Assembly (NCBI GenBank): GCA_030437565.1
Contig: CP129291.1
Location: 868,001-932,000, forward strand
Direction of reading: 5' to 3'
DNA from: Terrilactibacillus sp. S3-3
GTDB taxonomy: Bacteria > Bacillota > Bacilli > Bacillales > Sporolactobacillaceae
Length of the DNA stretch: 64,000 nucleotides
Position 1 is the stretch's first letter. The number at the start of each line of letters is the position of its first letter. Shown piece by piece: positions 52,391 through 63,302 of the stretch. The position numbers were made by a program, and so were the translations under genes. The notes below the pieces were generated by a model. That model did no database searches, was not told where the DNA came from, and worked only from the letters and a program-made list of their open reading frames with translations.

Positions 52391-53516
52391 TTGAAAACTA
52401 AATTTAAAAAAATGCCCCTAAAAAAACTCATTTATCTATACATATTAGGAATCCTCGGCTTCTTCTTGGTCGTTTATTTCGCCAATCATGATGCCTTTCT
52501 GTATAAAAAATCGATCGCCGAAGTGATAAAAACGAAGGTTGTGAGAGTAAAGAAGAGTTCATCGACTTAAATCATAACAAGGATACGCTGTTTACACAAA
52601 AGATTACCGCCAGATTAAAAAACGGCCAATATAAAGGACAGCTGATCCATTTAAATAACAAGTATTCCTCATCCGGGGCCTTTGAACAAGAATATCATGT
52701 CGGAGCAGAGTTGTTTGTCTCTGTGCAAAAGAACCGGAACGGCTTAAAAGGGACGATCAGCGGCGTTAAACGGGACAAAGAAATTCTGATTGTCGCCGGG
52801 TTATTCATCTTTATTTTGGTTGCGTTGGGAAAAGGCGGGGGCTGTTTTCGATCATCAGCCTGGTGATTAATGTTGTTTTGCTGTCCTTTATCTTAGACTT
52901 ATATTTAGAACATAGAAGCGTCAGTCTGTTACTACTCTGCATGGGAGCCGTCGTTCTTTTTACCGTCATTTCATTACTCCTGGTCAGCGGCAATAAAGAG
53001 AAAACCTATGTTGCCATCCTCGCCACTTTAATCGGCACTTTTGTTTCTCTGCTTATTGCCTATGGTGTCATTCAGCTGACAGACGGCAGGGGGCTTCATT
53101 ATGAAAGTATGGAATTTGTGACCATTCCCCAGCAACAAGTCTTTATGGCCGAAATTTTGATCGGCGCCTTAGGTGCTGTCATGGATGTTGCCATCACGCT
53201 GACTTCTTCGATGTATGAAATATATGATAGAAATAAAGCGATCTCTTCAAGGGCGCTGACAGCGGCGGGACGGAAAATCGGCAGCGATATCATGGGAGCG
53301 ATGACCAATATTTTATTATTTGCCTATGTCAGCGGAACGATTCCGATGATTCTCTTATATTTAAAAAATAATTCGCCGTTAATCTATACATTTTCTGTGA
53401 ATCTATCATTAGAATTGGCGCGCGCTCTTACCGGCAGCATCGGGATCGTATTAACGATCCCCGTCACGCTCTATCTTTCCCGGCTCTTTATTTACAGGAA
53501 GGAGAGAGGAAGGTGA
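52391..53516 (+). pseudogene. YibE/F-family membrane protein, first of a pair (frameshifted)
   Basis: TTG 52391 behind aaggag. An N-terminal helix (LIYLYILGILGFFLVVYFA) and a short extracytoplasmic beta domain (DTLFTQKITARLKNGQYKG) come first. Then follow about seven helices with the YibE/F hallmark GALGAVMDVAITLTSSMYEI and GRKIGSDIMGAMTNILLFAYV. Shifts near 52545 and 52840. The stop overlaps the next gene start (GTGA). About 375 residues. The function of YibE/F proteins is unknown; some are linked to metal or phosphate transport by name only. Confidence 0.8.
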
Positions 53517-54299
53517 ACGTTTTACTGTGGTTGACCGTTATCTTGTTTATTCTCATGAAAATGGTTGGCGGAGACAAAGGGATAAAGGCGTTTTTTTTGC
53601 GCTGTTTTTAAATTTTGGAGTGCTATTTATCAGTATGATTGTGCTGTCATTTCATAAAGAAGTGATCACGATTACCCTGATTGCCTGTGTGATCATTTGC
53701 TGTATCAATTTTTTTTTTATAAATGAATTAAATGCCAAAACAATGGCGGCATTTATTTCGACTATTTTTACGCTGTCAATACTCATCTTATTTATTTTTG
53801 TGATTGAAGAAAAAGCGAAAGCGATGATTAGGGGTTTGGGGGGAAGAAGAAGGTGAAGAAATCGGCTCATTTTCACTTTATATAGGCATTAATTTTAAAA
53901 AAAAATAGCAATCTGTACGATGATTATGAGCACAATTGGCGCGATTATAGATATATTTCCATCTCTATCTCATCTTCTATGAATGAATTATTTACTTATA
54001 ATCCCTTGTTAAGTAAAAAAAGTCTGTTTCATTCCGGATTAAATATCGGCAAAGATATTTTGGGAACAACGACGAACACCTTGTATTTTGCTTTTCTTGG
54101 CGGCTACCTGACGCTCATTCTGTGGTTCAAAAGTTTGCCTTATTCTTTTGGCGATGTCATCAATTCAAAAGTTTTCAGCAGCGAAGTCATCACTATTTTA
54201 ACCGGGGGGATCGGGGTTGCGATCAGCATTCCAATCACGGCGTGGATTAGTGCTTATGTGCTAGCGGGCAGGCCGGATCGGGTAAAAAAAGAACGTTAA
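53513..54299 (+). pseudogene. YibE/F-family membrane protein, second of a pair (frameshifted)
   Basis: GTG 53513 behind ggagagaggaag, overlapping the previous stop by four bases. The same fold: LNFGVLFISMIVLSFHKEV, IIDISISISSSMNELF and GKDILGTTTNTLYFAFLGGYL, ending ISIPITAWISAYVLAGRPD. Shifts near 53600, 53850 and 53905. About 260 residues. Tandem YibE/F genes are common in lactobacilli and bacilli and probably form a hetero-complex. Confidence 0.78.
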
Positions 54300-54428
54300 G
54301 GTGAATCATACATTTTACGAGAAATCGAGCTCACAAGATGAACAAATGACATTTATTAAAGTTTTTTAATATTTTAAAGCTTCTTTTTGTCCTCCCGATA
54401 ATAACAGTGAAGAAAATGGGAGGTGTTT

Positions 54429-54971
54429 ATGATGAAAAAAATCTTGTTAACATTGCTGGGCAGTTTCTTAGCGTTCGGGTTCATTTTTGCTCCGGCTATT
54501 CATGCCGATGCCAAAGGAACGGCAAAAGGAGATCAACAGCATGTAAAGGCGGCCAAGAAGAATGGGAGGAGCAATGCTGCGCAGAGTAACTCAAGAAAAG
54601 CAAAAGTAAAAGAGGCACAAAAAGACTTAATACCGATAAACAAGAATATTAATAAGGTGGAGAAAAACTACAACTTGATAACAAACGAAATTAATGTTTT
54701 TTACAGCAATCCGTCTTCTGAAGATGAACTTTCGTTTTTCGATATGAATGTAAATAAATTAAAGGCTGATTCAAGACAATTAGACAGCTTGAAAAAGCAA
54801 ATTGATCATATTGTTAAAAAAAATGGCGAAACGACAGATGTGACAGATGCTTATAATAAAGTTCAGACATTAAAAACAGAAATAAATGATGAATTGATAA
54901 AGCTGCAAACCTTGCACAGCACTTTTGGAGCGCCCGAAACGCCTGCACCATCCGATGGTCAGGACGATTAA
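54429..54971 (+). CDS. Secreted coiled-coil protein of unknown function
   Basis: 180 residues. Signal peptide KKILLTLLGSFLAFGFIFAP with cleavage after HA-DA. Next a basic Lys/Gln/Asn-rich stretch, then a helical part (VKEAQKDLIPINKNINKVEK; KLKADSRQLDSLKKQIDHIV) and a Pro-rich acidic end. ATG 54429 or 54432 behind gggaggtg. Intact. No domain recognised; a wall-associated or sporulation role is possible. Confidence 0.6.
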   Translation: MMKKILLTLLGSFLAFGFIFAPAIHADAKGTAKGDQQHVKAAKKNGRSNAAQSNSRKAKVKEAQKDLIPINKNINKVEKNYNLITNEINVFYSNPSSEDELSFFDMNVNKLKADSRQLDSLKKQIDHIVKKNGETTDVTDAYNKVQTLKTEINDELIKLQTLHSTFGAPETPAPSDGQDD

Positions 54972-55136
54972 ATGAAAAGAAAAAAATGGAATAAGCCCGT
55001 AAGCAGCCGTTTATTCTTAACTGCCGGCTAACGGGGACTTTTCAAGAAAATTTGTTGACCGAAAAGCACGTAAGTAGGCTGCTCCAAAAGGAAGGGCTGG
55101 CCGACCGTGCGTATTTAAAATGTTGATACTAAAATG

Positions 55137-55191
55137 GAGAACGGCTGTTTCATGGTCAAAAAAGGCCTATGAAGCAGCCGTTCTTTAAAGG
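55137..55191 (+). terminator. Hairpin terminator in the 54972-55482 gap
   Basis: AGAACGGCTGTTTCA pairs with TGAAGCAGCCGTTCT around a 20-base loop, followed by TT. No gene is seen in the rest of this 510-base gap, which serves as the promoter region of the HAD gene. Confidence 0.6.
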
Positions 55192-55482
55192 ATTAGGTTT
55201 GGACTTTGATTTTGAGCATTTTACCGGCAGCCTCATTTTTTTATAAGAAAGTATTAACAAATGACGATGCGATAACTAGAAGGTGAGTGCAGCGAATACA
55301 AGCGGCGGCTATGGGATTTATCGAGGAACGATTTATTTATTTACAAAAAGTGCTATAGTTAATTTTGCAGGCTTACCGGTTTCACGTGTCCGCTTCGGCA
55401 AACAAAACCATGCTTGCAAAGGGCGGAAAGCCCTCTGTATGCTCTGAAATGTGGTATTTGATCGCAAGAAAGGAAGTTAAAG

Positions 55483-56137
55483 GTGTCAAAGTATAAAGTT
55501 ATTTTGTTCGATTTAGATGGAACACTTTCGGATCCAAAAATCGGGATCACGAAATCTGTTCAATATGCGCTGAAAAAAATGGGGATTGTTGAGAACGATA
55601 TTGATAATCTTGAATGTTTCATCGGTCCGCCGCTTCATGAATCATTTATGGAATATTACGGTATGGACAGGGATCATGCCCTGAAAGCCGTTGAGTTCTA
55701 TCGAGAAAGGTTCAAGCAAAAAGGGATGTTTGAAAATGAGCTGTTTCCCGATATTCCTTCCCTGCTGAGGGTTTTGAAAAAAAAAACAATATACATTAGT
55801 GGTCGCTACTTCAAAGCCAACGATCTTTTCCGAGCAAATATTAAAGTATTTCCAAATTGACCAATACTTTGATCGTGTTGTCGGCAGCAATCTTGACGGA
55901 ACAAGAACTTCCAAAGCTGAAATTGTTCAATATATATTAAACATGTTCAAAGAAGAGCAGCGGAGCGATTTTATCATGATCGGCGATCGCAAATATGACA
56001 TGATCGGGGCCAATCAGTGCGGCATTGACTCTATTGGCGTCACCTATGGGTATGGTTCATCTGAAGAATTACGCGGCTGCCATCCGACGTATCTTGTCGA
56101 GAGTGTTCAGGAAATAAGGGATATTCTAATACCTTGA
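55483..56137 (+). pseudogene. HAD-superfamily phosphatase, phosphoglycolate-phosphatase-like (frameshifted)
   Basis: GTG 55483 behind aggaag. Motif I is VILFDLDGTLSDP (nucleophile Asp). The cap domain follows (IGPPLHESFMEYYG). After a shift in a 9-A run near 55785 come motif II VVATSKPTIFSEQIL and motif III/IV MIGDRKYDMIGANQCGIDSIGV. About 217 residues, close to PGPase/YfnB-like enzymes of Firmicutes. Substrate uncertain. Confidence 0.82.
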
Positions 56138-56167
56138 GCAAAGGACAAGCGGTTTTTTGTATAGAAA

Positions 56168-57174
56168 TTATTTCCCTGTTATTTTCAATCCCGGTATTTT
56201 CACCTCAATGAGCGGCTCCGTGAATAATTGGACAGGCCGGCTGGCAAGAAGATAACATAGCAGAATCGAACCGACAAATAAGGCGGAATATTGATAAAAA
56301 TCCTGTATTCTTCCATATAACGGCAAAAGGGCGACGAGTTTTTTAAAAAAAAGCCGTGCAATAGGTAGATATATAGAGTCTTTTCTCCCAAGCTGGTGAA
56401 GGCCAGACGCTTCGCGGGAATAAGTGAGAGAAAAGTGAACGTTGTGAATAAAGTCAGACCATATAAAGATAATCTGATCATACTGCCGTGCCAGCTGGAT
56501 GTGCCAAGCGCTCCATAGGAAGATGAATTGAGCAGCCATCCCTGAATGTCATCCGGAAAAATAAAATAGCAGACAGCAAAGACGCCAAGCAATGCCGGAA
56601 CAGACAGCCACTTGATTTTCATTTGCCTAAGTGCCGCAAAGTGTTCTTTTTTCAATAAGTAACCCAAATAGAAGATGGGGAAAAAAACGAGCGTTCGGGA
56701 GATACTTAGAAGTTCACCGATCTGATTAAAACAGCCGGCGACGATGCCGATGATGACTGCTATTGGGAAGCCGTATTTTCCCAGACGTGAAAAGTAGATG
56801 ATCATCAGTTTCCAGCAAAGCAGACTAATGAGAAACCAAAGTGTGTCCAGTGCGGGGACAGCAAATGGATTGAAAAAGTTTTTTCGTAACCTGTTGCATA
56901 ATAAAAAATAGGAATAGATCGCTTGAAAAATCAGATAAGGAACGATTGTTTTTTTTTAAAAATTTTTTTGGCATAGCCCGGTTTATTAAAATGTTTGGAA
57001 AAATAGCCTGATATTAAAATAAAAAGCCGGCATATGAAAAATAAAAATAAAGGTATAAAGCGATGATACGAGATGGTGATCAGATTTTAAAGACGTAATG
57101 CTGTGGCCGAAAACAACTAGCAAAATCAAAATGAATTTTGCGTTATCAAAATAGTTGCTTCGAGTGGTAGACAT
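56168..57174 (-). pseudogene. Acyltransferase-3 family membrane protein (frameshifted)
   Basis: ATG 57174 behind aggggga. The family start [20 protein letters not shown] contains the histidine of the active site. The helix [20 protein letters not shown] follows after a shift near 57010. Later helices include YLGYLLKKEHF and a C-terminal YIYLLHGFFLKKLVALLPLY split by a shift near 56345. About 335 residues, ten helices. Such enzymes O-acetylate wall or surface polysaccharides. Its partner is unknown. Confidence 0.8.
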
Positions 57175-57653
57175 GATGATCCCCCTAAGTATGCTTATAT
57201 CAATAAGTTCGGATGTTTCGCTGTTTCCTGTATAGTGCTGCCGGAATGTCATTGAAATGTAAAGCGTCTAATGTGCCTTCGCTGCTCATCCGTTCAGCAG
57301 AAAAAAGAAGGTCTCCGTTCTATCTCAATGTCAGCCTGGTGTGAAAAAAGAATGAATCAGGAAACACTCCTTATGTCTATTATACGACTTAAAAGCAAAT
57401 CGTCTTTCTAGTTTACAAAATTGTCAATAAATGGAGAAAGTCAGCTTATTTGAAAGAAGAAAAATAAAACGTTGGAAGGAATGTTCTTCTAAAATTCAAA
57501 ATATAAATGATAAGGACTCATTTAGTGAAGGGCTATGCTTTTAGACACAGCCGGATAAGTGGAGCAATTGTCTCTTTTTGTTAGAGTGATTTGTATATAT
57601 ACATGGATTATAAGGGTATGTCTATCAAAAGGGCTGAAAAAAAGAGGTTGACA
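57175..57653. other. Intergenic region without a gene
   Basis: Divergent promoter region between the acyltransferase gene and the O-acetyltransferase gene. AT-rich; no open frame with a ribosome binding site. Confidence 0.5.
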
Positions 57654-58214
57654 ATGAAATCTGAAAAAGAAAAAAATGTTGAACGGTCAACTTTATCATG
57701 CAGCCGACCCGGAATTACTAAGAGAAAGAATGAACGCTCGAAGGCTAACAAGATTATTTAATGAGTCACTCGAAACGGATGACAACAAAAGAACTGAATT
57801 ATTAAAACAACTATTTGGTTCCACTGGAAAAACTTTAACATAGAACCGACGTTTCGTTGTGACTACGGCTACAACATCCACGTTGGCGAAAATTTCTTTG
57901 CTAATTTTGATTGTGTTTTTTTAGATGTTTGTGAGATTCGAATAGGTGATAACTGCTTTGTTGCGCCAGGTGTTCACATTTATACAGCGACTCATCCACT
58001 GAATGCAAATCAAAGAATATCGGGTGAAGAATATGGAATCCCTGTAAATATCGGTGATAATGTCTGGATTGGCGGGGGAGCCATTATTAATCCTGGGGTT
58101 AAAATAGGCCATAATGTCGTCATTGCTTCGGGTGCGGTCGTAACGAAAAATGTGCCGGATAATATGGTGGCGGGTGGAAATCCTGCGAAAATAATTAAAC
58201 GAATCGAAGAATAG
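57654..58214 (+). pseudogene. Maltose/galactoside O-acetyltransferase family protein (frameshifted)
   Basis: Left-handed beta-helix transferase of about 186 residues. MKSEKEKMLNGQLYHAADPEL at the N-terminus (shift in an A run near 57675), RMNARRLTRLFNES, then after a shift near 57825 [35 protein letters not shown] with the catalytic histidine, hexapeptide repeats ([16 protein letters not shown]) and the end [15 protein letters not shown]. It acetylates sugars with acetyl-CoA. ATG 57654 behind agaggttg. Confidence 0.85.
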
Positions 58215-58254
58215 ATCATAGCTTCATTCATTGTGCCTAACTGAGGCTTTAGTT

Positions 58255-58292
58255 GAAGAAAGGAACGTCTTAATAAAGACATTCCTTTCTTC
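58255..58292. terminator. Terminator between convergent genes
   Basis: GAAGAAAGGAA...TTCCTTTCTTC with an inner TCTT/AAGA pair, followed by taattttt. Confidence 0.75.
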
Positions 58293-58368
58293 TAATTTTT
58301 TACAGTTTTAAATGCCAATTTCTCCTCTGTCAGGCTCGGCTCGGCAAATACAATACAAAATTTATTCG

Positions 58369-59573
58369 CTAGATTTGCACTAGCCGCGCGGGCTCCGGCA
58401 CGCGTTCACTGATCGCTTCGCCGATCGACAAGGAAGCGGTGGCGGCCGGGGACGGCGCGTTCAGAATATGCAGGGCATACTTGTTTGAAATGATCAGAAA
58501 GTCGTCGGCGAGCTGCCCGTCTTCCGTAAGCGCCTGCGCACGGACACCGCTTTGCGATGCGAAGACGTCTTTCTCGCTGATGTCCGGGATCATCCGCTGC
58601 ATGCTTTGTACAAACTTTTTCTTGCTAAATGAGCGGATCATTTCTTTTAAACCTTCACGCACATTATGGCGGGCGATATTCCAAAGTGCCGGATAGGTCA
58701 CGGCATCGATAAAATCGCTGAAATTAAAATCACGTTTACGATAGCCCTCTCTTTTAAAACCGAGAACGGCGTTAGGACCGGCAAGTACGCGGCCGTCGAT
58801 CATCCGGGTAAAGTGGACGCCGAGAAAGGGAAAATCGGATTAGGAACAGGATAAATGAGATTTTTAACCAAATAGCGTCTTTCCGGTTTTAATTCGTAAT
58901 ATTCGCCCCTGAAAGGCACAATCCGCATATCAGTTTTGATCCCTTCGCTGGCGGCAACGTGATCACAATGCAGACCGGCGCAGTTAATCAGAAAATGCGC
59001 AGAATAAGTGCCGTTCGATGTTTCGACCGTTACACCGTCCGCTTTTTCATGAATCTTTTCCAACTTTGTATTCAAGAGCACCGTGCCGCCGTGTTTCCGG
59101 ATCGACTGGGCGATGCCTTCCGCCACTTGTTTGTAGTTGACAATGCCTGTGGCTTTGACATGAATCGCCTTAATCCCGTAAGCATAGGGTTCGATTTCTT
59201 TGAGTTCATCCTGATCGATCATTCGGATGTCAAGTTCATTCTCGAGGCCCCGTTTGTACAGATTATCCAGAAGCGGCAGTTCTTCCTGACTCGTGGCAAC
59301 GATCACTTTGCCGCAATTTTCGTAAGGGATTCCTCGCTTATCAAAAAAAGCGCGCAGTTTTCTGCCGCCTTCTTTGGAAAACCGGGCTTTCAAGCTGCCC
59401 GGTTTGTAATAAATACCGGAGTGAATCACGCCGCTGTTGTGGCCGGTTTGATGGGAGGCGAGCGTCTTCTCTTTTTCGACAATCAGAATTTTGGCCTGCG
59501 GATAGCGATTGGTGAGCGCATAGCCGGTTGACAGTCCGACGATGCCGCCGCCTATGATAATGTAGTCATACAT
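58369..59573 (-). pseudogene. lhgO: L-2-hydroxyglutarate oxidase LhgO (frameshifted)
   Basis: FAD enzyme oxidising L-2-hydroxyglutarate to 2-oxoglutarate at the membrane. The N-terminal dinucleotide fold is DYIIIGGGIVGLSTGYAL. HQTGHNSGVIHSGIYYKPGSLKA is the family signature around the FAD. LINCAGLHCDHVA and PFRGEYYELKPE follow. A one-base shift near 58805 (FPFLGVHFTRMIDG) precedes VLAGPNAVLGFKREGY and GVRAQALTEDGQLADDF. About 400 residues. It is divergent from an MFS transporter gene with a 380-base intergenic region. Confidence 0.9.
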
Positions 59574-59748
59574 ACGTTACGTTCCATCTCTTTTCTTCAA
59601 TTTTATCAACTGATCGGGACCACAAAAAAAGACGATAGAAATAGTCAAAGTGTTCAACTATACTTACCGGATGACACAGCCGTGATAGAAGAAGAGCGCA
59701 CCATCCTGCGGCCTTTCTGGCTTCCCGTTGTTCCAGTTTTTTTGGAAG

Positions 59749-59758
59749 TTGTCAACTA
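59749..59758. promoter_or_regulatory. Possible GntR/FadR-type operator
   Basis: TTGTCAACTA fits the loose TNGT-N-ACNA pattern of FadR-type regulators and lies between the divergent lhgO and MFS genes. A similar ttcaacta occurs near 59653. This is weak evidence. Confidence 0.25.
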
Positions 59759-59952
59759 GTCATTTGCACCATGATTATAGATTTTTAAATAGAATAAATC
59801 AATTGAAAATCAAAATCAAATATTTGAAAAGAGAAGCCGTTTTTGTATGCTTAACACATGCGGGAAAAGCTTCCATAGCATGACAGGAAAGTTCTTTTTT
59901 TGCTTAATTTGTAATCGGTTTCAGTAAATGAACACGAAGGGAGTCCGGGTTT

Positions 59953-61209
59953 ATGGTAAATGGATCGAAAGAAGGCGCGTCCAATCAGATGCGTAACCTC
60001 TCATCGAGGACAAATTTTCGCTGGTGGTTTGCGGTCGCCTTATGGTTCTTATTATTAATTTCTTATATTGATCGCACCAATATTTCCATTGCCGGGCCGT
60101 TCATGATTAAAGAAGGGGTGGTTTCGACCGCAGCTTTGGCGCTTGGAAACAGCCTTTTCCTTTTTATGTACGGCATTTCGAATATTTTTGGCGGGTATTT
60201 GAGCGACCGGCATGGCCCGCAAAAAATAGCCCTGGTGGCTTTGGTTTGGTGGTCGGTCATGACACTGTTTACAGGCTTTGTCTGGAGTTCGCTCTCACTT
60301 GTATTGTCACGCGTTCTCCTGGGATTAGGCGGATGCACTGGCCGCTGAATTCCAAATGGGTCAAAACATGGTTTCCGTCCCATGAGCGGGCGCGGGCCAA
60401 TATGTTTTGGGAATTCGGCTTGACAATGGGCCCGATTATTACCGGACCCTTAGTTACATGGATCATCCTTTCCTCGGGAACTTGGAAAACGCCGTTTATT
60501 TTGTTTGCCCTGATCGGTTTGATTATTATGGTGCCAATCATCGCGTTTATTGCTAAGGATCGCCCGAGCGAAAGCAAGTTTGTGTCGCAGGCGGAATTGA
60601 AATATATTCAATCCGATAAAGAAGAGGATGTTGCCGAATCGGTGAAGTTCTCTCAAATATTAAAAAAAAAAAGCGGATTTCTGGCTGCTGCTCATTAACT
60701 GGTCGGGCATGGCGACGATTTTTTACGGGATTCTTTTTTGGCTGCCATCATATTTAATTGAAGTCCGTCATCTGTCGGTGCATATGACCGGTTTTTGGTA
60801 CATGATGCCTTATATTTTAATGACGATCAGTATTATCCTGACGACGTCGTTTGCCAGCGATAAACTGATGAAGCGGGCGATTTTTGCCGCTGTCGGTACG
60901 TTGGTTGCCGGACTCGGCCTGCTCATCGGTACACATGTGAGCAACATTGTGCTGGCGATGACGTTGATTTCGATTTCCAGTGCAATGAACGGTGTTGTCC
61001 TGCCGACGATTTGGAGTGCTCTGCAGCGCATGTTTCCAAGCAAAAGCGTTGGAGCGGGAGCGGGGCTGCTCAACGGACTGGAAAACATTATTTCCGCTGT
61101 CGGAACATTCATTTTAGGTGTTTCTTTTACAGTCGGGTTTTCTTACTTAATTATTTTCGCCGCGATCGGCGGCATCAGCGGATTGATTTTGGCAAAAAGA
61201 GGTTATTAA
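59953..61209 (+). pseudogene. MFS transporter, anion:cation symporter (ACS) family (frameshifted)
   Basis: GenBank-style MFS of about 420 residues. Helix 1 begins RWWFAVALWFLLLISYIDRTN with the ACS signature. The loop GGYLSDRHGPQKIALV carries the MFS motif A. A shift near 60335 joins LGLG-EGMHWPLNSKWVKTWFP, the second family motif. An A run near 60670 causes another shift before WSGMATIFYGILFWLPSYL. ACS members carry organic acids such as hexuronates or tartrate. Divergence from lhgO suggests a hydroxy-acid substrate. ATG 59953 has no strong ribosome site at the usual distance (aaggga at 59937). Confidence 0.85.
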
Positions 61210-61232
61210 ATTTGCTTTTTTATCAAAGAGGC

Positions 61233-61273
61233 CAAAAACGGCAGGGCGGGATTTACCGCTCTGCCGTTTTCTA
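61233..61273 (+). terminator. Terminator of the MFS gene
   Basis: AAAACGGCAGGGCGG-gattta-CCGCTCTGCCGTTTT, a 15-bp stem with one G:T pair, followed by ct. Confidence 0.85.
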
Positions 61274-61315
61274 ATGTTAGTTGGAAAGCCGCCACCGCTG
61301 TTGAATGCAGCTGAA

Positions 61316-61349
61316 AAAAGCCGGGCCGTGGACGCCGGCCCGGCTTAAA
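61316..61349 (-). terminator. Terminator of rarD
   Basis: AAGCCGGGCCG-tggac-GCCGGCCCGGCTT. On the minus strand it is followed by TTTTTTC. Confidence 0.8.
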
Positions 61350-61354
61350 AACCA

Positions 61355-62332
61355 TTATTTACAATTAAGGCTGCTACTTCGCTTTCCCGGTATCAAGCGG
61401 GACATGAATTTAGTACCGGAGAGAGAAAATACAATCAGAGCGAGCCAAATAAATGAGAATGAAATCAATTGTGTATGCGAAAAAGGTTCTTTAAATACGA
61501 GAATGCCCAAAATCAGTGTCAGCGTCGGGCTAATATATTGAAAAAAGCCGATCATCGTCAGCGAGATACGCCTGGCCCCTTCGGCAAAAAAAAGCAGCAG
61601 CGGGACGGCGGTGACGATCCCGGTGCCGGCCAGCAGCAGCGTTGTCGTCAGCGATTCGGTACCGAATGCCGCGGTCCCTTTGACTTGAATATGAATCAAG
61701 TAGAAGAGTGCGGCCGGTGTGACAAAGAGTGTTTCGTAAGCGATCCCGAGAATGGAATCGGCACGAATAATTTTTTTCGTGAGACCATAGAAGCCGAAAG
61801 TAAGGGCCAGAGCCAGGGCAATCCAGGGCACTTGACCGTATTCAATAACCTGGAAAGCGACTCCGCAGGCGGCAAGCAAAAAGGCGACAAGCTGCCAGAC
61901 ATTCAGCTTTTCTTTAAGAAAAAGGATGCCGAGCAAGACGCTGATCAGCGGATTAATATAATAGCCCAGGCTGGAGTCAATCACATGGCCGTGATTCACG
62001 GCCCAAATATAAATAAACCAGTTTGCGCTGACCAAAAGAGAAGCCAGGATAATTAACAAAAGCATGATCGGTTTCATCACCATCTGTTTGAAGCCAAGAA
62101 AAAAAGCCTGTGTTTTTTTTAGGCAAATCAAAAGGATAATCATGAACACGAAGGCCCAGAAGATGCGGTGGGCTAAGATTTCAAAAGCGGGGACGTGATG
62201 AATCGGTTTCCAATACAATGGAAAGAGCCCCCACAAGAAATAAGAGAGAGCAGCGTAGACCATGCCCATTTTCTTTTTAGAGTCTTTCTGCATGCAAAGT
62301 CTTGATGAAGAGCGGCCTTCCTCCCTTACCAA
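61355..62332 (-). CDS. rarD: EamA-family transporter RarD
   Basis: Intact, 325 residues with ten helices in two EamA repeats. The RarD start motif GMVYAALSYFLWGLFPLYWKPI, FEILAHRIFWAF, NWFIYIWAVNHGHVIDSSLGYYINPL and ISLTMIGFFQYISPTL are diagnostic. TTG 62332 has aaggaaggaag six bases upstream; the first ATG (62293) lacks such a site. Substrate of RarD is not established (chloramphenicol sensitivity is its namesake phenotype). Confidence 0.88.
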   Translation of the reverse strand: MVREEGRSSSRLCMQKDSKKKMGMVYAALSYFLWGLFPLYWKPIHHVPAFEILAHRIFWAFVFMIILLICLKKTQAFFLGFKQMVMKPIMLLLIILASLLVSANWFIYIWAVNHGHVIDSSLGYYINPLISVLLGILFLKEKLNVWQLVAFLLAACGVAFQVIEYGQVPWIALALALTFGFYGLTKKIIRADSILGIAYETLFVTPAALFYLIHIQVKGTAAFGTESLTTTLLLAGTGIVTAVPLLLFFAEGARRISLTMIGFFQYISPTLTLILGILVFKEPFSHTQLISFSFIWLALIVFSLSGTKFMSRLIPGKRSSSLNCK

Positions 62333-62390
62333 GGTTCACTTCCTTCCTTTAATGATAATTGTCTGTCTCTACGAAGAGCCGTCATCAATC

Positions 62391-62947
62391 TCAAGACGGC
62401 TTAGACGGCCTGCGTAAGTTTTTTAATTTTTGATTGTAGAAATTTGCCTGATGGATGGCTTCGCTGTCCTGAAAAATATCACCGGGCTTATCTCCCCTGC
62501 CGATGACGTACCCTTCAAAAGAAGTGCCGAGAAAGTTAAAAATGTGTTGAAATTGTATGATAAGAGGCAGGGCTTTTATTCGCGGTTCATCGCCGCCGAC
62601 AACGACGACCAACGCTCTCTTCACAGCCATTCGCGCTCTGAATGAGAGGCTTGAATCACGCAGGCTCTCCGACCACCTGTCAATAAAATTTTTCATAAGA
62701 CCGCTCATTCCGTACCAATAGACGGGCGTGGAAAAAAGAATGATGTCATGATTCAGCATGGTTTTGACAACGGAAAGATAATCATCGTCAACCGTCTGAA
62801 AGCCGGAGGGATCATGCCTTGATCTACAATAGGAAGAATATGTTTCTTTTTGAGAAAAATGTGCTCACATTCAACATCTTTTATAATCAAATCCGTGAGC
62901 GCCTCTGTGTTCCCGTTTTCACGAGTGCCGCCGTCGATGACAAGCAT
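62391..62947 (-). pseudogene. NAD(P)H-dependent FMN reductase, flavodoxin fold (frameshifted)
   Basis: ATG 62947. LVIDGGTRENGNTEALTDLII is the phosphate-binding loop of FMN reductases. After a shift near 62825 come DYLSVVKTMLNHDIILFSTP and VYWYGMSGLMKNFIDRWSES, with the YW-GM-SG-MK-F-DR family motif, then VVVVGGDEPRIKALPLI. About 185 residues. Cytoplasmic reductase, physiological substrate unknown. Confidence 0.8.
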
Positions 62948-63302
62948 AGTCAAACCCCGTTTCTGATATAGATTGATTTGGATCGTTAGACCGAAAATGC
63001 AGATGCTTCTATCATACACGTAAGCGACTGGCTCTGTATAGCGATGGACTTGAAATGGGGGGAGAAAAAATTGATAAACATAAAAAAAAGCGCGAAGATG
63101 GAAAAATTTTATTTTATTTGCGCTGTTTCAAATAGGCAAGAAAATGATATGATAAATTAGGATACTCCTTTGGCAAGGTCTTGCCTATCAGTGACGTGAA
63201 AACGCATTCGTGCGGGCACATAAGTCGGGTCATTGATTGGCCTGTTTCTGATCAGGCAGCGCGGATGGAGAAAGAGCAGATTAGAATAGGGGGCACAATC
63301 AA
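62948..63302. other. Promoter region with a repeated palindrome
   Basis: No gene. Contains GGCAAGGTCTTGCC (63172-63185) and GTGCGGGCAC (63210-63219). The same two words in inverted orientation occur at 12410-12435. A small stem GCCTG...CAGGC lies near 63240-63257. Confidence 0.5.
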
